A stretch of 27,912 nt of DNA, from assembly GCA_015233515.1 (NCBI GenBank), contig JADFXS010000014.1, positions 1 to 27,912 on the forward strand, written 5' to 3'. Shown here piece after piece: positions 1-7,362 of the stretch. The translations under genes and the position numbers were made by a program. Position 1 is the first letter of the stretch. Each line of letters opens with the position of its first letter. The DNA is from Deltaproteobacteria bacterium (GTDB lineage Bacteria; Desulfobacterota; Desulfarculia; Adiutricales; JAGVGV01). Under the pieces are notes generated by a model. That model had not been told where the DNA came from. It saw only the letters and a program-made list of their open reading frames with translations, and did not search any database.

Positions 1-2
1 TC

Positions 3-236
3 CTGGGGGCCGGTTGCTCCCAATGCCGCAAGTTGGAGGCGGACGTCATTGCCGTCCTGGCGGAAATGGGGGTTCCGGCGGACGTCGAACATGTTACCGA
101 TATTCAGCGAACTACGTCATATGGCGTCATGGGCGTCCCGGCGCTATTGATAAATGGCAAGGTCAAGGCTGTGGGCGGCGTCCCGCCGAAAGAAAAAATC
201 AAACAATTGATAATCACGGCCATGGGCCGGGCATAA
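3..236 (+). CDS. Thioredoxin-fold mini-protein (CXXC), 5' truncated
   Basis: The reading frame is already open at position 3, so the true start lies before the window. The first visible residues are LGAGCSQCRK, giving a CSQC redox motif close to the N-terminus. A GVPALLINGKVKAVG stretch follows, carrying the cis-proline typical of the thioredoxin fold. At about 80 residues it matches the single-domain 'thioredoxin family / redox-active disulfide protein 2' group rather than classical TrxA. It ends 11 bases before a second paralogue and is probably co-transcribed with it. The role is inferred as thiol-disulfide exchange, perhaps supplying electrons or metal thiolates to the arsenic and metal genes downstream. 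The substrate cannot be read from the sequence. Confidence 0.85.
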   Translation: MGAGCSQCRKLEADVIAVLAEMGVPADVEHVTDIQRTTSYGVMGVPALLINGKVKAVGGVPPKEKIKQLIITAMGRA

Positions 237-247
237 GGAGATAACTC

Positions 248-481
248 ATGGAAATCAAAGTGCTGGGGCCGGGTTGCGCCAAGTGTAAAAAGACCGAGGA
301 ATTGGTCAAGGAAGCCGTGGCGGAGACTGGAATCCAAGCCGATATCGTCAAGATCAGCGACATAATGGAGATCGCCAAATACGGTGTCTTTAGCACTCCG
401 GCCATCATTATCGACGGCCAGGTCAAGGCCGTGGGTAAAATACCGAGTAAAACCGAAATCGTTAAATGGATCAAAGGGTAA
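248..481 (+). CDS. Thioredoxin-fold mini-protein (CXXC)
   Basis: This 77-residue protein begins MEIKVLGPGCAKCKK, with the CAKC redox motif at residues 10-13. The cis-proline loop (STPAIIIDGQVKAVG) lies near residues 50-65. This is the complete architecture of the archaeal MTH895-like mini-thioredoxins. An AAGGAG ribosome site lies just upstream of the ATG. It is a clear paralogue of the preceding truncated gene: the GQVKAVG / GKVKAVG and IP / VP-x-K segments match. The pair sits directly before a DGC cysteine protein with 14 bases between them, so an operon is likely. Family membership is firm. The partner (arsenate reductase, permease or a metal chaperone) is inferred only from context. Confidence 0.9.
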   Translation: MEIKVLGPGCAKCKKTEELVKEAVAETGIQADIVKISDIMEIAKYGVFSTPAIIIDGQVKAVGKIPSKTEIVKWIKG

Positions 482-495
482 AGGAGAGTAATCAA

Positions 496-867
496 ATGTC
501 CGCACCATGCTGTTCCACCGAAAGAAGCCTGATGATTTTGTCCTGTTCCGGCGGGTCCAACGTGGGTCAACTCGCCAATCAGGCCGCCGTTGAACTGACC
601 CAGGAAGGCTTCGGCAAGATGTTTTGCCTGGCCGGGATCGGCGGCCAACTTCAAGGCTTTGTGCAGTCCGCTAAAGATGTTGAAGCCATGGTGGCGATTG
701 ACGGTTGTGAAGTGGGGTGCGCCAAGGCCACCCTGGCCGCGGCCGGTGTTCCCCTCAAGAACCATCTGGTTTTGACCGAACTCGGTTTGACCAAAAACAA
801 GAATTTCTCATTGAACCGGACGGATATCGACATGGTCAAGGCCGCCGTCCGAAAAACCGAACTATAG
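496..867 (+). CDS. Putative zinc-binding DGC-domain protein
   Basis: This is a 123-residue protein. I chose the ATG at 496 because AAGGAG (481-486) lies at proper spacing upstream; an earlier in-frame ATG at 466 would overlap the previous gene. The sequence opens MSAPCCSTERSLMILSCSGG, with Cys5, Cys6 and Cys17, then Cys44. It carries the diagnostic AIDGCEVGCAK segment at residues 67-77, with the DGC motif at 69-71 and Cys75. This matches the DGC domain family (annotated as putative zinc-binding), which often neighbours thioredoxin-like proteins, ArsR regulators and permeases. The cysteines suggest metal or metalloid thiolate binding, but no reaction is established. It is cytoplasmic, with no signal peptide. 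Confidence 0.85.
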   Translation: MSAPCCSTERSLMILSCSGGSNVGQLANQAAVELTQEGFGKMFCLAGIGGQLQGFVQSAKDVEAMVAIDGCEVGCAKATLAAAGVPLKNHLVLTELGLTKNKNFSLNRTDIDMVKAAVRKTEL

Positions 868-954
868 GCGTCATTCTGCGCCGATGCGCATGAATAACTG
901 TTGCCTGCATCGAGGCGGCCTCACAAAAAGTGAAATGCTTTTGTTCCTTACCTG

Positions 955-991
955 TTGAAGATTCCCCGCGGCCTGCCGTGGGGAGCTTCAA
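955..991 (+). repeat. REP-like palindrome, related to the IS200-type ends at 16955 and 17483
   Basis: The core hairpin spans 964-983: arms CCCCGCGGC and GCCGTGGGG pair over nine positions with one G-T wobble and a two-base loop. An outer TTGAAG/CTTCAA pair (955-960 and 986-991) extends it. The flanks ATTCCCCGC on the left and GGGGAGCTTCA on the right are shared with the left and right ends, respectively, of the IS200-type element at 16955-17502. It lies in the 168-base gap between the DGC gene and the Fe-S gene, so it is probably transcribed. It may act as a processing or attenuation hairpin, or be a relic of insertion and excision. Confidence 0.7.
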
Positions 992-1035
992 TTTCAGCAG
1001 CGGGTTATCAGCCTCTGCGAAAGGAGCCAACCGAA

Positions 1036-1563
1036 ATGTTGCTAACCGGCTATACCAAGGATATCTTTCGAGCGGAATGTAACCCCAGCTTCGAAACTTT
1101 GCATTGCATTGCTCATCTGCATCAGGATGTCGGGGAAGTTATACCATATCTTAACAGCGTTTTGGGGGGCGCGGCCTTTTTCGCCGATCCTCCGGCGGTC
1201 ACCTTCAAGGTTTACGGGAAGCTGATCACGGTTCACGCCGACAAGATCGCCGTCAACGGTTTGAAAGACGAGGCCGAGGCGGACAAGATACTCCAATGGT
1301 TGATGGGGGAGATTAACTCGGCCTGGGAGAATCGGGCGGAAATCGAACCCAGCTATCAGGTGGCTGCTCGCCCGCAACTGTTGGCGATTCTCAAATTGCT
1401 GCCGAGAAAAACAGGTTGTCGGGCGTGTGGCCAGCCCACGTGCATGGCTTTTGCCGCGCTGATCACGGACGGGGCCAAAGGCCCGGACGACTGTTCGTTC
1501 CTCTCGGAGGAAAACAAAGCTCGCTTGGCGGCCTATTTGGCCGATTTCAACCTGGACCGCTAA
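1036..1563 (+). CDS. 4Fe-4S cluster protein (CFeSP-type Fe-S domain)
   Basis: This 175-residue protein starts at the ATG at 1036, preceded by AAAGGAG. An upstream in-frame TTG at 955 lies inside a palindrome and lacks a ribosome site. The C-terminal part contains Cys128-x2-Cys131-x4-Cys136-x16-Cys153 (GCRACGQPTCMAF, then PDDC). This is the Fe-S domain also seen in the corrinoid iron-sulfur protein and in RnfB-like proteins. The N-terminal 120 residues are an uncharacterised alpha/beta region with Cys15 and Cys24. The gene lies 22 bases before an ArsP-type permease, in a run with two thioredoxin-like genes. This suggests a redox or metal-handling accessory role for that transporter, which is an inference. 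Stand-alone proteins of this type have no assigned reaction that I know of. Confidence 0.8.
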   Translation: MLLTGYTKDIFRAECNPSFETLHCIAHLHQDVGEVIPYLNSVLGGAAFFADPPAVTFKVYGKLITVHADKIAVNGLKDEAEADKILQWLMGEINSAWENRAEIEPSYQVAARPQLLAILKLLPRKTGCRACGQPTCMAFAALITDGAKGPDDCSFLSEENKARLAAYLADFNLDR

Positions 1564-1585
1564 TTCGGTCATATCTGGAGATCAT

Positions 1586-2680
1586 ATGGAAACACCCCCT
1601 GACTGCTCCTGCCGCTTGCCGGTTGAATCCGGGACCGGATCAACGGCTAGGCCGCCCCGCGCGGTCATGATTAAATATTTATTGCCGGGCCTCATCGGGG
1701 GAGCGGTTTGGTATTTGATCTACCAGAGCCTGCCCGCCTTTGCCCGGTTGATCACTTTTAACCTTCTGGGTATACAAAAGGGGAGTCACCTGGGGGCCTC
1801 GGTGGAGTTTTTTTTCTATGACACGCCAAAGGTTCTGATGTTGTTGACTATCGTGGTTTTCGGCGTGGGTATCGTCAGGTCTTTTTTCACTCCGGAAAGG
1901 ACCCGCCGCATCCTGGCCGGTAGACGGGAGTCGCTGGGCAACGTCCTGGCCGCTTTACTGGGCATCGTCACCCCTTTCTGCTCTTGTTCCGCCGTGCCTC
2001 TCTTCATCGGTTTCGTCACCGCCGGCGTGCCTCTGGGCATGACCTTTTCATTTTTGGTATCCGCGCCGATGGTCAACGAGGTGGCGGTGGTGCTGCTCTT
2101 CGGGCTGCTCGGCTGGAAAGTGGCCGCGCTTTACATGGGCACAGGGCTGATTATCGCCATGATTTCCGGGTGGGTTATCGGGCGGCTCCGGATGGAAGAC
2201 TCTATCGAAGATTGGGTTCGCGAAATTCGGGCTTCGGCGGTGGACTTACCCCAGGACGAACAAACGTGGCTGGATCGCCTTACCGCCGGCCGGGAGGCGG
2301 TCAAGGACATCGTCGGCAAGGTCTGGCCGTACGTGGTGGCCGGAATTGCCGTGGGGGCGGGTATTCATGGTTATGTCCCGGAAGGCTTCATGGCTTCGAT
2401 CATGGGCAAGGGCGCGTGGTGGTCGGTGCCGGCGGCTGTTTTAATCGGCATTCCCATGTATTCCAACGCGGCCGGAATCATCCCCGTGGTGCAGGCACTC
2501 TTGGGCAAAGGGGCGGCTCTAGGCACGGTCCTCGCTTTTATGATGGCGGTCATCGGCCTTTCCTTGCCGGAAACGATCATTTTAAGAAAAGTTCTCAAGC
2601 CAAAACTGATAGCCGTATTCATCGGCATCGTCGGCTTGGGTATTCTAATTGTTGGGTATCTTTTCAACTTACTGATTTAG
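1586..2680 (+). CDS. ArsP/YraQ-type permease (DUF318 family)
   Basis: This 364-residue integral membrane protein has the family signature TPFCSCSAVPLF at residues 129-140, followed by GFVTAGVPLGMTFSFLVSAPMVNE. It has roughly eight to ten hydrophobic segments and a C-terminal SLPETIILRKVL segment. The family includes ArsP exporters of trivalent organoarsenicals and other predicted metal permeases; the cysteine pair in CSCS is a candidate metalloid site. I keep the ATG at 1586, preceded by TCTGGAG. It adds a 27-residue cytosolic tail with a CSC motif (residues 7-9) before the alternative ATG at 1667. It is last in the thioredoxin-DGC-FeS run and 0.5 kb upstream of arsR. The substrate is uncertain (methylarsenite, other metals or thiol conjugates). 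Confidence 0.85.
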   Translation: METPPDCSCRLPVESGTGSTARPPRAVMIKYLLPGLIGGAVWYLIYQSLPAFARLITFNLLGIQKGSHLGASVEFFFYDTPKVLMLLTIVVFGVGIVRSFFTPERTRRILAGRRESLGNVLAALLGIVTPFCSCSAVPLFIGFVTAGVPLGMTFSFLVSAPMVNEVAVVLLFGLLGWKVAALYMGTGLIIAMISGWVIGRLRMEDSIEDWVREIRASAVDLPQDEQTWLDRLTAGREAVKDIVGKVWPYVVAGIAVGAGIHGYVPEGFMASIMGKGAWWSVPAAVLIGIPMYSNAAGIIPVVQALLGKGAALGTVLAFMMAVIGLSLPETIILRKVLKPKLIAVFIGIVGLGILIVGYLFNLLI

Positions 2681-2697
2681 GTGGCTAAAATGTTAAA

Positions 2698-2853
2698 ATG
2701 ACCGATTATTCCCGCGGTTATGCCTACCAAACATCATCCGCCGCCGATGGTCGAATATATCTGAAAAAGTCCGGAGACCGTCCTCTGATGGTCAGCAGGG
2801 TTTTAACAACAATATTTGGGATAACGACATTAATGCTCCCCTGTAATATCTGA
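2698..2853 (+). CDS. Possible small protein, 51 residues
   Basis: An ATG-to-TGA frame of 51 codons begins MTDYSRGYAYQTSS and ends in a hydrophobic VLTTIFGITTLMLPCNI stretch that could be a single membrane segment. The upstream ribosome site is weak (GGTGG about 15 bases before). I do not recognise it. It sits in the permease-arsR gap and may be a small membrane protein, a remnant or a chance frame. Confidence 0.25.
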   Translation: MTDYSRGYAYQTSSAADGRIYLKKSGDRPLMVSRVLTTIFGITTLMLPCNI

Positions 2854-2902
2854 GTTTTGCTTTGATGTGCCCAGGGTACGCCGAACAAAAAGTTAGGAGA
2901 TA

Positions 2903-3061
2903 ATGACCATGGTCCTTACGATTACCACTGATGAGTACATGCGGATGAAAATGGCCTTAATGGATCGAGACGGTGAAGAAGCCATCAAAATAATAAGAGA
3001 ATTAATCAAGAAATTAGATCAGCAGGCTCAGCAGGGATTGAAGTCTCATCTGGATAAATAA
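2903..3061 (+). CDS. Small hypothetical protein, 52 residues
   Basis: The frame starts MTMVLTITTDEYMRMKMALM and ends at TAA 3059-3061, with AGGAG at 2895-2899 and good spacing to the ATG at 2903. It is rich in Lys, Glu and Gln and should form one long amphipathic helix (residues about 10-48, EEAIKIIRELIKKLDQQ). That pattern is typical of small cytosolic or coiled-coil proteins. I know of no family for it. The clean ribosome site and compositional coherence support a real gene. It may belong to either the permease run or the ars operon; the arsR promoter lies just after it, so it is more likely the tail of the upstream unit or independent. Confidence 0.5.
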   Translation: MTMVLTITTDEYMRMKMALMDRDGEEAIKIIRELIKKLDQQAQQGLKSHLDK

Positions 3062-3139
3062 AGGACAAATCGGTTCTACCTAATTTGAGCGAATTAAAAA
3101 AGTCTAAAAACCACCCGGTCGCTTGGCCGTCATAACCAT

Positions 3140-3168
3140 TTGACAAGGGGATGTGAGTGATTTATAAT
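3140..3168 (+). promoter_or_regulatory. Sigma70-type promoter of the arsR-arsC-acr3 operon
   Basis: TTGACA at 3140-3145 and TATAAT at 3163-3168 are both perfect consensus hexamers, separated by a 17-base spacer. This sits 30 bases before the arsR start. The -10 box overlaps the inverted repeat at 3163-3188. Confidence 0.85.
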
Positions 3169-3188
3169 TCGTTAAAGGACGAATTATA
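3163..3188 (+). promoter_or_regulatory. Probable ArsR operator (inverted repeat)
   Basis: TATAATTCG (3163-3171) and CGAATTATA (3180-3188) are perfect 9-base inverted arms around an 8-base spacer. The left arm contains the -10 box and the right arm ends at the ribosome site. This is the geometry expected for autorepression by a dimeric winged-helix ArsR protein. Binding itself is inferred. Confidence 0.8.
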
Positions 3189-3199
3189 GGAGATGTCAA

Positions 3200-3553
3200 T
3201 TGGATGATTTCATGAGCATTGCCAAGGCACTGGGAGACGAACGGCGGGTTCGCGTGCTTATGGTCCTGCAAGGCAGGGAACTCTGCGTTTGCCAGATCAT
3301 CGACTTCCTGGGGTTGGCCCCGTCTACCGTTTCCAAGCATATGTCCATTCTGCGGCAGGCCAGGTTGGTCAAGGCTCGGAAGCAGGGACGATGGATGCAC
3401 TACCGTCTCCCAGGCTCCGAGGCCTCTGAAGCGGTCAAAAGCGCTCTGTCGTGGTTGAAACAGTCCTTGGCGGACAACCCGGTCATTGAGGAAGATGAAA
3501 TCCGGGTCGTGGGATTAATTAGAAAACACGATGAAAAATATTGCCAGGATTAG
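3200..3553 (+). CDS. arsR: ArsR-family metalloregulator
   Basis: This is a 117-residue winged-helix repressor. The metal-binding motif ELCVCQI is at residues 27-33 (Cys29 and Cys31, on the recognition-linked helix as in As(III)-sensing ArsR). The helix-turn-helix follows (LGLAPSTVSKHMSILRQARLV, about 37-57), then a wing (RKQGRWMHYRL). I chose the TTG at 3200, with AGGAG spaced correctly upstream; an ATG at 3212 (residue 5) is the alternative. It likely senses As(III) or Sb(III), releases the inverted repeat at 3163-3188 and so controls itself, arsC and acr3. It lacks the C-terminal extra domains seen in fused versions. Family and role are firm; ligand specificity is inferred from the CxC pair and the neighbours. 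Confidence 0.93.
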   Translation: MDDFMSIAKALGDERRVRVLMVLQGRELCVCQIIDFLGLAPSTVSKHMSILRQARLVKARKQGRWMHYRLPGSEASEAVKSALSWLKQSLADNPVIEEDEIRVVGLIRKHDEKYCQD

Positions 3554-3590
3554 AACAAGCTTTGATTTCTAGACTGCCCGGGAGGGAAAA

Positions 3591-4016
3591 ATGACCAAGC
3601 GGAAGGTTCTTTTCATTTGCGTCCATAACAGCGCCAGAAGCCAGATGGCCGAGGCTTTTTTCAAAAAATACGGCGGCGACCGCTTTGAGGTGGAAAGCGC
3701 CGGACTGGAACCTGGACCACTGAATCCTTTGGCCGTGGAAGTCATGACGGAAGCGGGAATCGACATCAGCCGGAACAAGACCCAAAGCGCGTTTGACCTC
3801 TATAAGGCCGGACAACTCTATAAATATGTGATCACCGTATGTGATGAATCTTCGGAAAAACAATGTCCCATTTTTCCCGGTTTGACCCAGCGGCTGCACT
3901 GGGGATTCCCCGATCCATCCTCGTTCACGGGAACCTGGGACGAGAAGATAGCCCTGACCCGGGACGTCCGAGACCGGATTGAAGCTAAGATAATGGAATT
4001 CATCCAGAACAATTAG
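3591..4016 (+). CDS. arsC: Arsenate reductase, low-molecular-weight phosphatase type
   Basis: This 141-residue enzyme reduces arsenate to arsenite in the cytoplasm using thioredoxin. It has the P-loop Cys10-x5-Arg16 (CVHNSAR) at the N-terminus. The resolving cysteine pair is Cys84 (VCDES) and Cys92 (CPIFPG), and the general acid Asp108 is in GFPDPS. This is the Staphylococcus/Bacillus-type ArsC rather than the glutaredoxin-linked enzyme of enterobacteria. A GGAGGG ribosome site precedes the ATG. It lies 37 bases after arsR and 9 bases before acr3, so the three form one operon. The mini-thioredoxins upstream in the window are plausible electron donors, which is inference. Confidence 0.95.
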   Translation: MTKRKVLFICVHNSARSQMAEAFFKKYGGDRFEVESAGLEPGPLNPLAVEVMTEAGIDISRNKTQSAFDLYKAGQLYKYVITVCDESSEKQCPIFPGLTQRLHWGFPDPSSFTGTWDEKIALTRDVRDRIEAKIMEFIQNN

Positions 4017-4025
4017 GAGATTGGC

Positions 4026-5114
4026 ATGTCTACCGTCACCAAACGTCTTTCATTTCTAGATCGTTTTCTGACCCTGTGGATTTTCCTGGCCATGTTCGTC
4101 GGGGTTATGTGGGGGTACCTGTTTCCCGGTATCCGCCAAGTCATTAATTTTTTCCAGGTGGATACCACCAACCTGCCCATTGCCCTGGGATTGATCCTGA
4201 TGATGTATCCGCCCTTGGCCAAGGTCAAATATGAGCTTTTGGGACAAGTCTTCCGCAATTTTAAAGTGTTGGCGTTATCCTTGATCCAAAACTGGGTGAT
4301 AGGGCCGATATTGATGTTCCTTCTGGCTATCACTTTCTTGTCCGGTCATCAAGAATACATGGTGGGATTGATTCTCATCGGCCTGGCCCGCTGCATCGCC
4401 ATGGTCATCGTCTGGAACGATCTGGCTTCCGGCGACACCGAATACTGCGCCGGTCTCGTAGCCTTCAATTCCATCTTCCAGGTATTGTTCTTCTCCGTGT
4501 ACGCCTATATTTTCATTACCGTGATGCCGGGAGTTCTAGGCTTGAAAGGAGTGGTGGTCAACGTGACCATCGGCCAGATCGCCAAGAGCGTCTTTATCTA
4601 TCTGGGCATCCCCTTCATCGCTGGAATCATTTCGCGAATAGCCGGCCTGAAGATCAAGGGACGGGAATGGTATGAACAAAAGTTCATTCCCAAAATAAGC
4701 CCGATCACCCTGATCGCCCTGCTCTTCACCATTTTGGTCATGTTTAGCCTCAAGGGCCAGTACATCGTGCAGTTACCTTTTGACGTGATTCGGGTGGCCA
4801 TTCCGCTGTGCATCTACTTCCTGATCATGTTCCTGGTTTCGTTCGTCTTGTCGATGAAGGCCGGAGCCACGTACGAACAGTCGGCCACCTTGAGCTTCAC
4901 CGCCGCCTCGAATAACTTCGAGTTGGCCATCGCCGTGGCTGTGGCCGTCTTCGGGATCGACTCCGGTCAAGCCTTCGCGGCGGTCATCGGACCGTTGGTC
5001 GAAGTGCCCGTGCTTATCGCCCTGGTCAACGTGGCCCTTTGGTTCAAGCGGAAGTACTACCCCTACGAGTTGAGCACACCCACCGGCATTTGTCATGTAA
5101 CTTGCAAGCCGTAA
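4026..5114 (+). CDS. acr3: Arsenite efflux transporter, ACR3 family
   Basis: This 362-residue inner-membrane protein has about ten hydrophobic segments. It carries the ACR3 hallmark [19 protein letters not shown], with the conserved transport Cys123 in the fourth helix, and the conserved C-terminal Glu in [12 protein letters not shown]. It exports the arsenite made by ArsC using the proton motive force. A TTAGGAG ribosome site is present and the gap to arsC is 9 bases, so it is translationally close-coupled. The C-terminal tail carries two cysteines (GICHVTCKP). It is the last intact gene of the arsR operon. Family assignment is secure; some genomes call it arsB although it is unrelated to the ArsB Na/H-type pump. 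Confidence 0.95.
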   Translation: MSTVTKRLSFLDRFLTLWIFLAMFVGVMWGYLFPGIRQVINFFQVDTTNLPIALGLILMMYPPLAKVKYELLGQVFRNFKVLALSLIQNWVIGPILMFLLAITFLSGHQEYMVGLILIGLARCIAMVIVWNDLASGDTEYCAGLVAFNSIFQVLFFSVYAYIFITVMPGVLGLKGVVVNVTIGQIAKSVFIYLGIPFIAGIISRIAGLKIKGREWYEQKFIPKISPITLIALLFTILVMFSLKGQYIVQLPFDVIRVAIPLCIYFLIMFLVSFVLSMKAGATYEQSATLSFTAASNNFELAIAVAVAVFGIDSGQAFAAVIGPLVEVPVLIALVNVALWFKRKYYPYELSTPTGICHVTCKP

Positions 5115-5975
5115 GTCGACAAAAGTCTTGACGGTCACGGTGTGGTTGAAAGGCAATATTGAGTCAGAATCGAAAAAGAACGGTTGATTAAGCTGTACGT
5201 CGAGGCGTATTCCTGACTATCTTGTTCGGAGCGGTTCTGTTGACGATAACGGCCGAGCCATCAGTTGCCTCCGCCTGTCAGGGTCTTTTTGTTTCAGCCA
5301 TGGTAACCTCGACGCCGGTCATATGGAATGCCCTTGGCGAATATCGGCAATGCGTCAACACTAGCGCTAAACTTCTGGAACTATTACGGGGTTGAAATCA
5401 GGATTGTCGTTGCCTTCCTCACCACACCGGGAAGGCCGGCGGCCTGATCCAGGCTGAACTGCCTTGAATTGAAAAAAATGGCGTCAGTGACGATAACCCC
5501 AAAATCGCTTTGGACACGGGTCGCTGGTACAAGGCAACCAGGGCATCTCATCGATATTTTTTTTACTGATATTATTAATAAATCCACCCTGTTCATCTGA
5601 GTTCATTTATCCGTTATACATTCCAGGCGACCAAGCAGTGGCCTGTAGGCGGACTATTCCCATAGGTTGGCATATGACGTATTATCGGGGTCCTGCACCA
5701 TTGGATTCATCGCCTCGATTTTGGCCGTCATAACTATTCAGCAAAAGGTTATCACCGGTATTCTGATGATAATCGCATTTGGAATCGTGCACTCCCTGCC
5801 CACTGCGGTGGCCGGCAGCTCAACCGCCCTGGTTAGAAATTTGTTAGAGAATAAACGTCTCCAGCACGGCGTCTTATGGCTGAAACATATGGCGGGAGTC
5901 GGCATCTGACTATTAAGAGTGTTTTTCGTTATCAGGCCATTCTTTAGCTTATGAGAAGTAATGCTAAGGAAAACA
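5115..5975. other. Decayed intergenic stretch after the ars operon
   Basis: This stretch of about 860 bases holds no intact gene. An open stretch at 5192-5395 has no usable start codon and reads as an Arg-rich, signal-peptide-like segment (RRGVFLTILFGAVLLTITA, then SVASA and CQG); it may be the remains of an exported protein. A CcdA-like remnant lies at 5667-5909. The rest has stops in all frames. Confidence 0.6.
5667..5909 (+). pseudogene. Remnant of a CcdA/DsbD-like (possibly ArsG-like) membrane protein
   Basis: Eighty residues remain. GFIASILAVITIQQKVITGILMI aligns by eye with the 'ATPVLASILA...KVLYGALLLF' half of CcdA. IIAFGIVHSLPTAVAGSST matches its 'AYGIGHGLPLLLAGTS' helix, and LWLKHMAGVGI matches the C-terminal 'LKRIAGV' segment. 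The usual CxxC-containing N-terminal half is absent and an in-frame stop lies just upstream, so this is a broken gene rather than a small protein. CcdA or ArsG-family transporters are frequent members of deltaproteobacterial ars clusters with thioredoxin-like partners, which fits a once longer operon. The alignment is from memory of the family. Confidence 0.6.
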
Positions 5976-6728
5976 ATGAAAAAAATTAATTTGCCTATAA
6001 GCATTTCCGATATTTCGGGTATACCACTTTACGTTCGAATCCGTGAGGTTCTGCGTGAAGAAATTATACAAGGCAAACTTCCTCAGGGGCAGCGTATCCC
6101 AACAGAGCTAGCGTTGTCGCAGCGTTTCAATGTTAGTCGGATGACTGTCAAACAGGCGATCACAGACTTGATTGATGGCGGGCTGCTTTACCGGCGTCAG
6201 GGTTTAGGAACGTTTGTGGCTAAATTACATAGTAATTACGATCATACTAAGCTGACCAATTTTTTTGAACAGGCTCGGGTAATGGGGTTGGAGGCCTCGG
6301 TAGAGATGTTGGCCAGGGCGGAGATGCCGGCTGAACCAAAAATATCAAAAGCATTGGCTCTGCCGGAAGGTGCTCCTGTAATTCATATGGAAAGTTTGCG
6401 ATATTTAAACAAAGAACCGGTAACACTACATTGTGTCTACTTGCCTAAAGCTCTCTTTTCTCATTTATTAAACGATAATGAGCCCACAAGGCCCTCTTTT
6501 TGGAACTATCTTGATAGTGAAGAATTCGAGATTAGAGAGGCTATCCAAAAGCTCGAAGCGCGCGTGGCCACACTCCAACAGGCTAAAATCTTGAAAATTA
6601 AAATCAAGGAAACTGCACTTCTCTATGAAGAAAGAATAACTTACACGGCAGACGGCCTGCCGCTCGAGTACGCGGAATGTTACAGTCGCGGAGATAAATA
6701 TTCATGCATCGTTGTATTAAACCGATAA
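5976..6728 (+). CDS. GntR-family regulator with UTRA effector domain
   Basis: This is a 250-residue regulator. I start it at the ATG at 5976 because TAAGGA (5965-5970) is ideally spaced; an ATG five codons earlier (5961) is possible. The N-terminal winged helix is seen in IPLYVRIREVLREEIIQGKL, the HTH helix LALSQRFNVSRMTVKQAITDL and the RRQGLGTFVA wing. The remaining 160 residues have the UTRA/HutC pattern, including VIHMESLRYLNKEPV and the C-terminal LLYEERITYTADGLPLEY. Members bind small metabolites and repress catabolic genes. It is 170 bases upstream of the molybdenum hydroxylase genes on the same strand, so it may control them. The ligand is unknown. Confidence 0.88.
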   Translation: MKKINLPISISDISGIPLYVRIREVLREEIIQGKLPQGQRIPTELALSQRFNVSRMTVKQAITDLIDGGLLYRRQGLGTFVAKLHSNYDHTKLTNFFEQARVMGLEASVEMLARAEMPAEPKISKALALPEGAPVIHMESLRYLNKEPVTLHCVYLPKALFSHLLNDNEPTRPSFWNYLDSEEFEIREAIQKLEARVATLQQAKILKIKIKETALLYEERITYTADGLPLEYAECYSRGDKYSCIVVLNR

Positions 6729-6897
6729 ACAACGCTGGAATTGATGGTTAGCCGCATAGTTAAGGCTGTATTAGCGATTCTCGGTAGACGGCGGACAGAT
6801 AATCTCGGGAAGCATTTTTCATCTTGAAACGCCGAATTGTCAATTATGGATCGAAGTGATATTTAAGGATCAAATTAGTTAATACCTAAGGTGCGAT

Positions 6898-7362
6898 ATG
6901 ATGACCCTGAACGTAAATGGCCAAGATTACCAGGTTGAAGCCCCGCCGGATGCCCGGCTGCTCTGGGTACTGCGGGAAAACCTGAAACTGACTGGAACGA
7001 AATACGCTTGCGGCATAGGCGAATGCGGCTCCTGCACGGTCCATGTCGATGGAAAGGCGGTCAGGTCTTGCACGGTTTCGGTCGAGGAGATGGCGGGCAA
7101 AAAGATTACGACCATTGAAGGCCTGCCCGAAGACCATCCGGTCAAAAAAGCGTGGAATAAAGAGCAGGTGGTGCAGTGCGCGTACTGCCAGCCCGGAGTC
7201 ATCATGCAGGCGGCGGCATTGCTGGCGGCGGAAACCAAACCCGATGCGGACAAGATTATCTCCGGTATGGATGACATTGTCTGCCGGTGCGGAAGCCATC
7301 CCAGGATCAAGCGCGGGATCAAGACCGCCATTGCCATGATATCCAAGGAGGGCCAGGCATGA
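6898..7362 (+). CDS. 2Fe-2S subunit of a molybdenum hydroxylase (IorA/CoxS type)
   Basis: This 154-residue electron-transfer subunit carries both clusters of the xanthine oxidase family. The plant-ferredoxin-type cluster is Cys38-x4-Cys43-x2-Cys46-x11-Cys58 (CGIGECGSC). The all-helical domain cluster uses Cys94, Cys97, Cys129 and Cys131 (CAYCQPG and CRCG). Two start codons are adjacent (6898 and 6901), with AAGG just upstream. Its stop overlaps the next start (ATGA at 7359-7362), so the two subunits are translationally coupled. It passes electrons from the Mo site to an external acceptor. No FAD subunit gene is present nearby, as in isoquinoline 1-oxidoreductase and some aldehyde dehydrogenases. 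Confidence 0.93.
   Translation: MMTLNVNGQDYQVEAPPDARLLWVLRENLKLTGTKYACGIGECGSCTVHVDGKAVRSCTVSVEEMAGKKITTIEGLPEDHPVKKAWNKEQVVQCAYCQPGVIMQAAALLAAETKPDADKIISGMDDIVCRCGSHPRIKRGIKTAIAMISKEGQA

Noticed and set aside
104..765. Long antisense frames over the thioredoxin and DGC genes
   Set aside because: They are shadows of GC-rich codons on the real + strand genes, with implausible proteins and no start signals.
5384..5596. A 70-codon - strand frame in the decayed region
   Set aside because: No ribosome site or homology, and it overlaps the remnant sequence.
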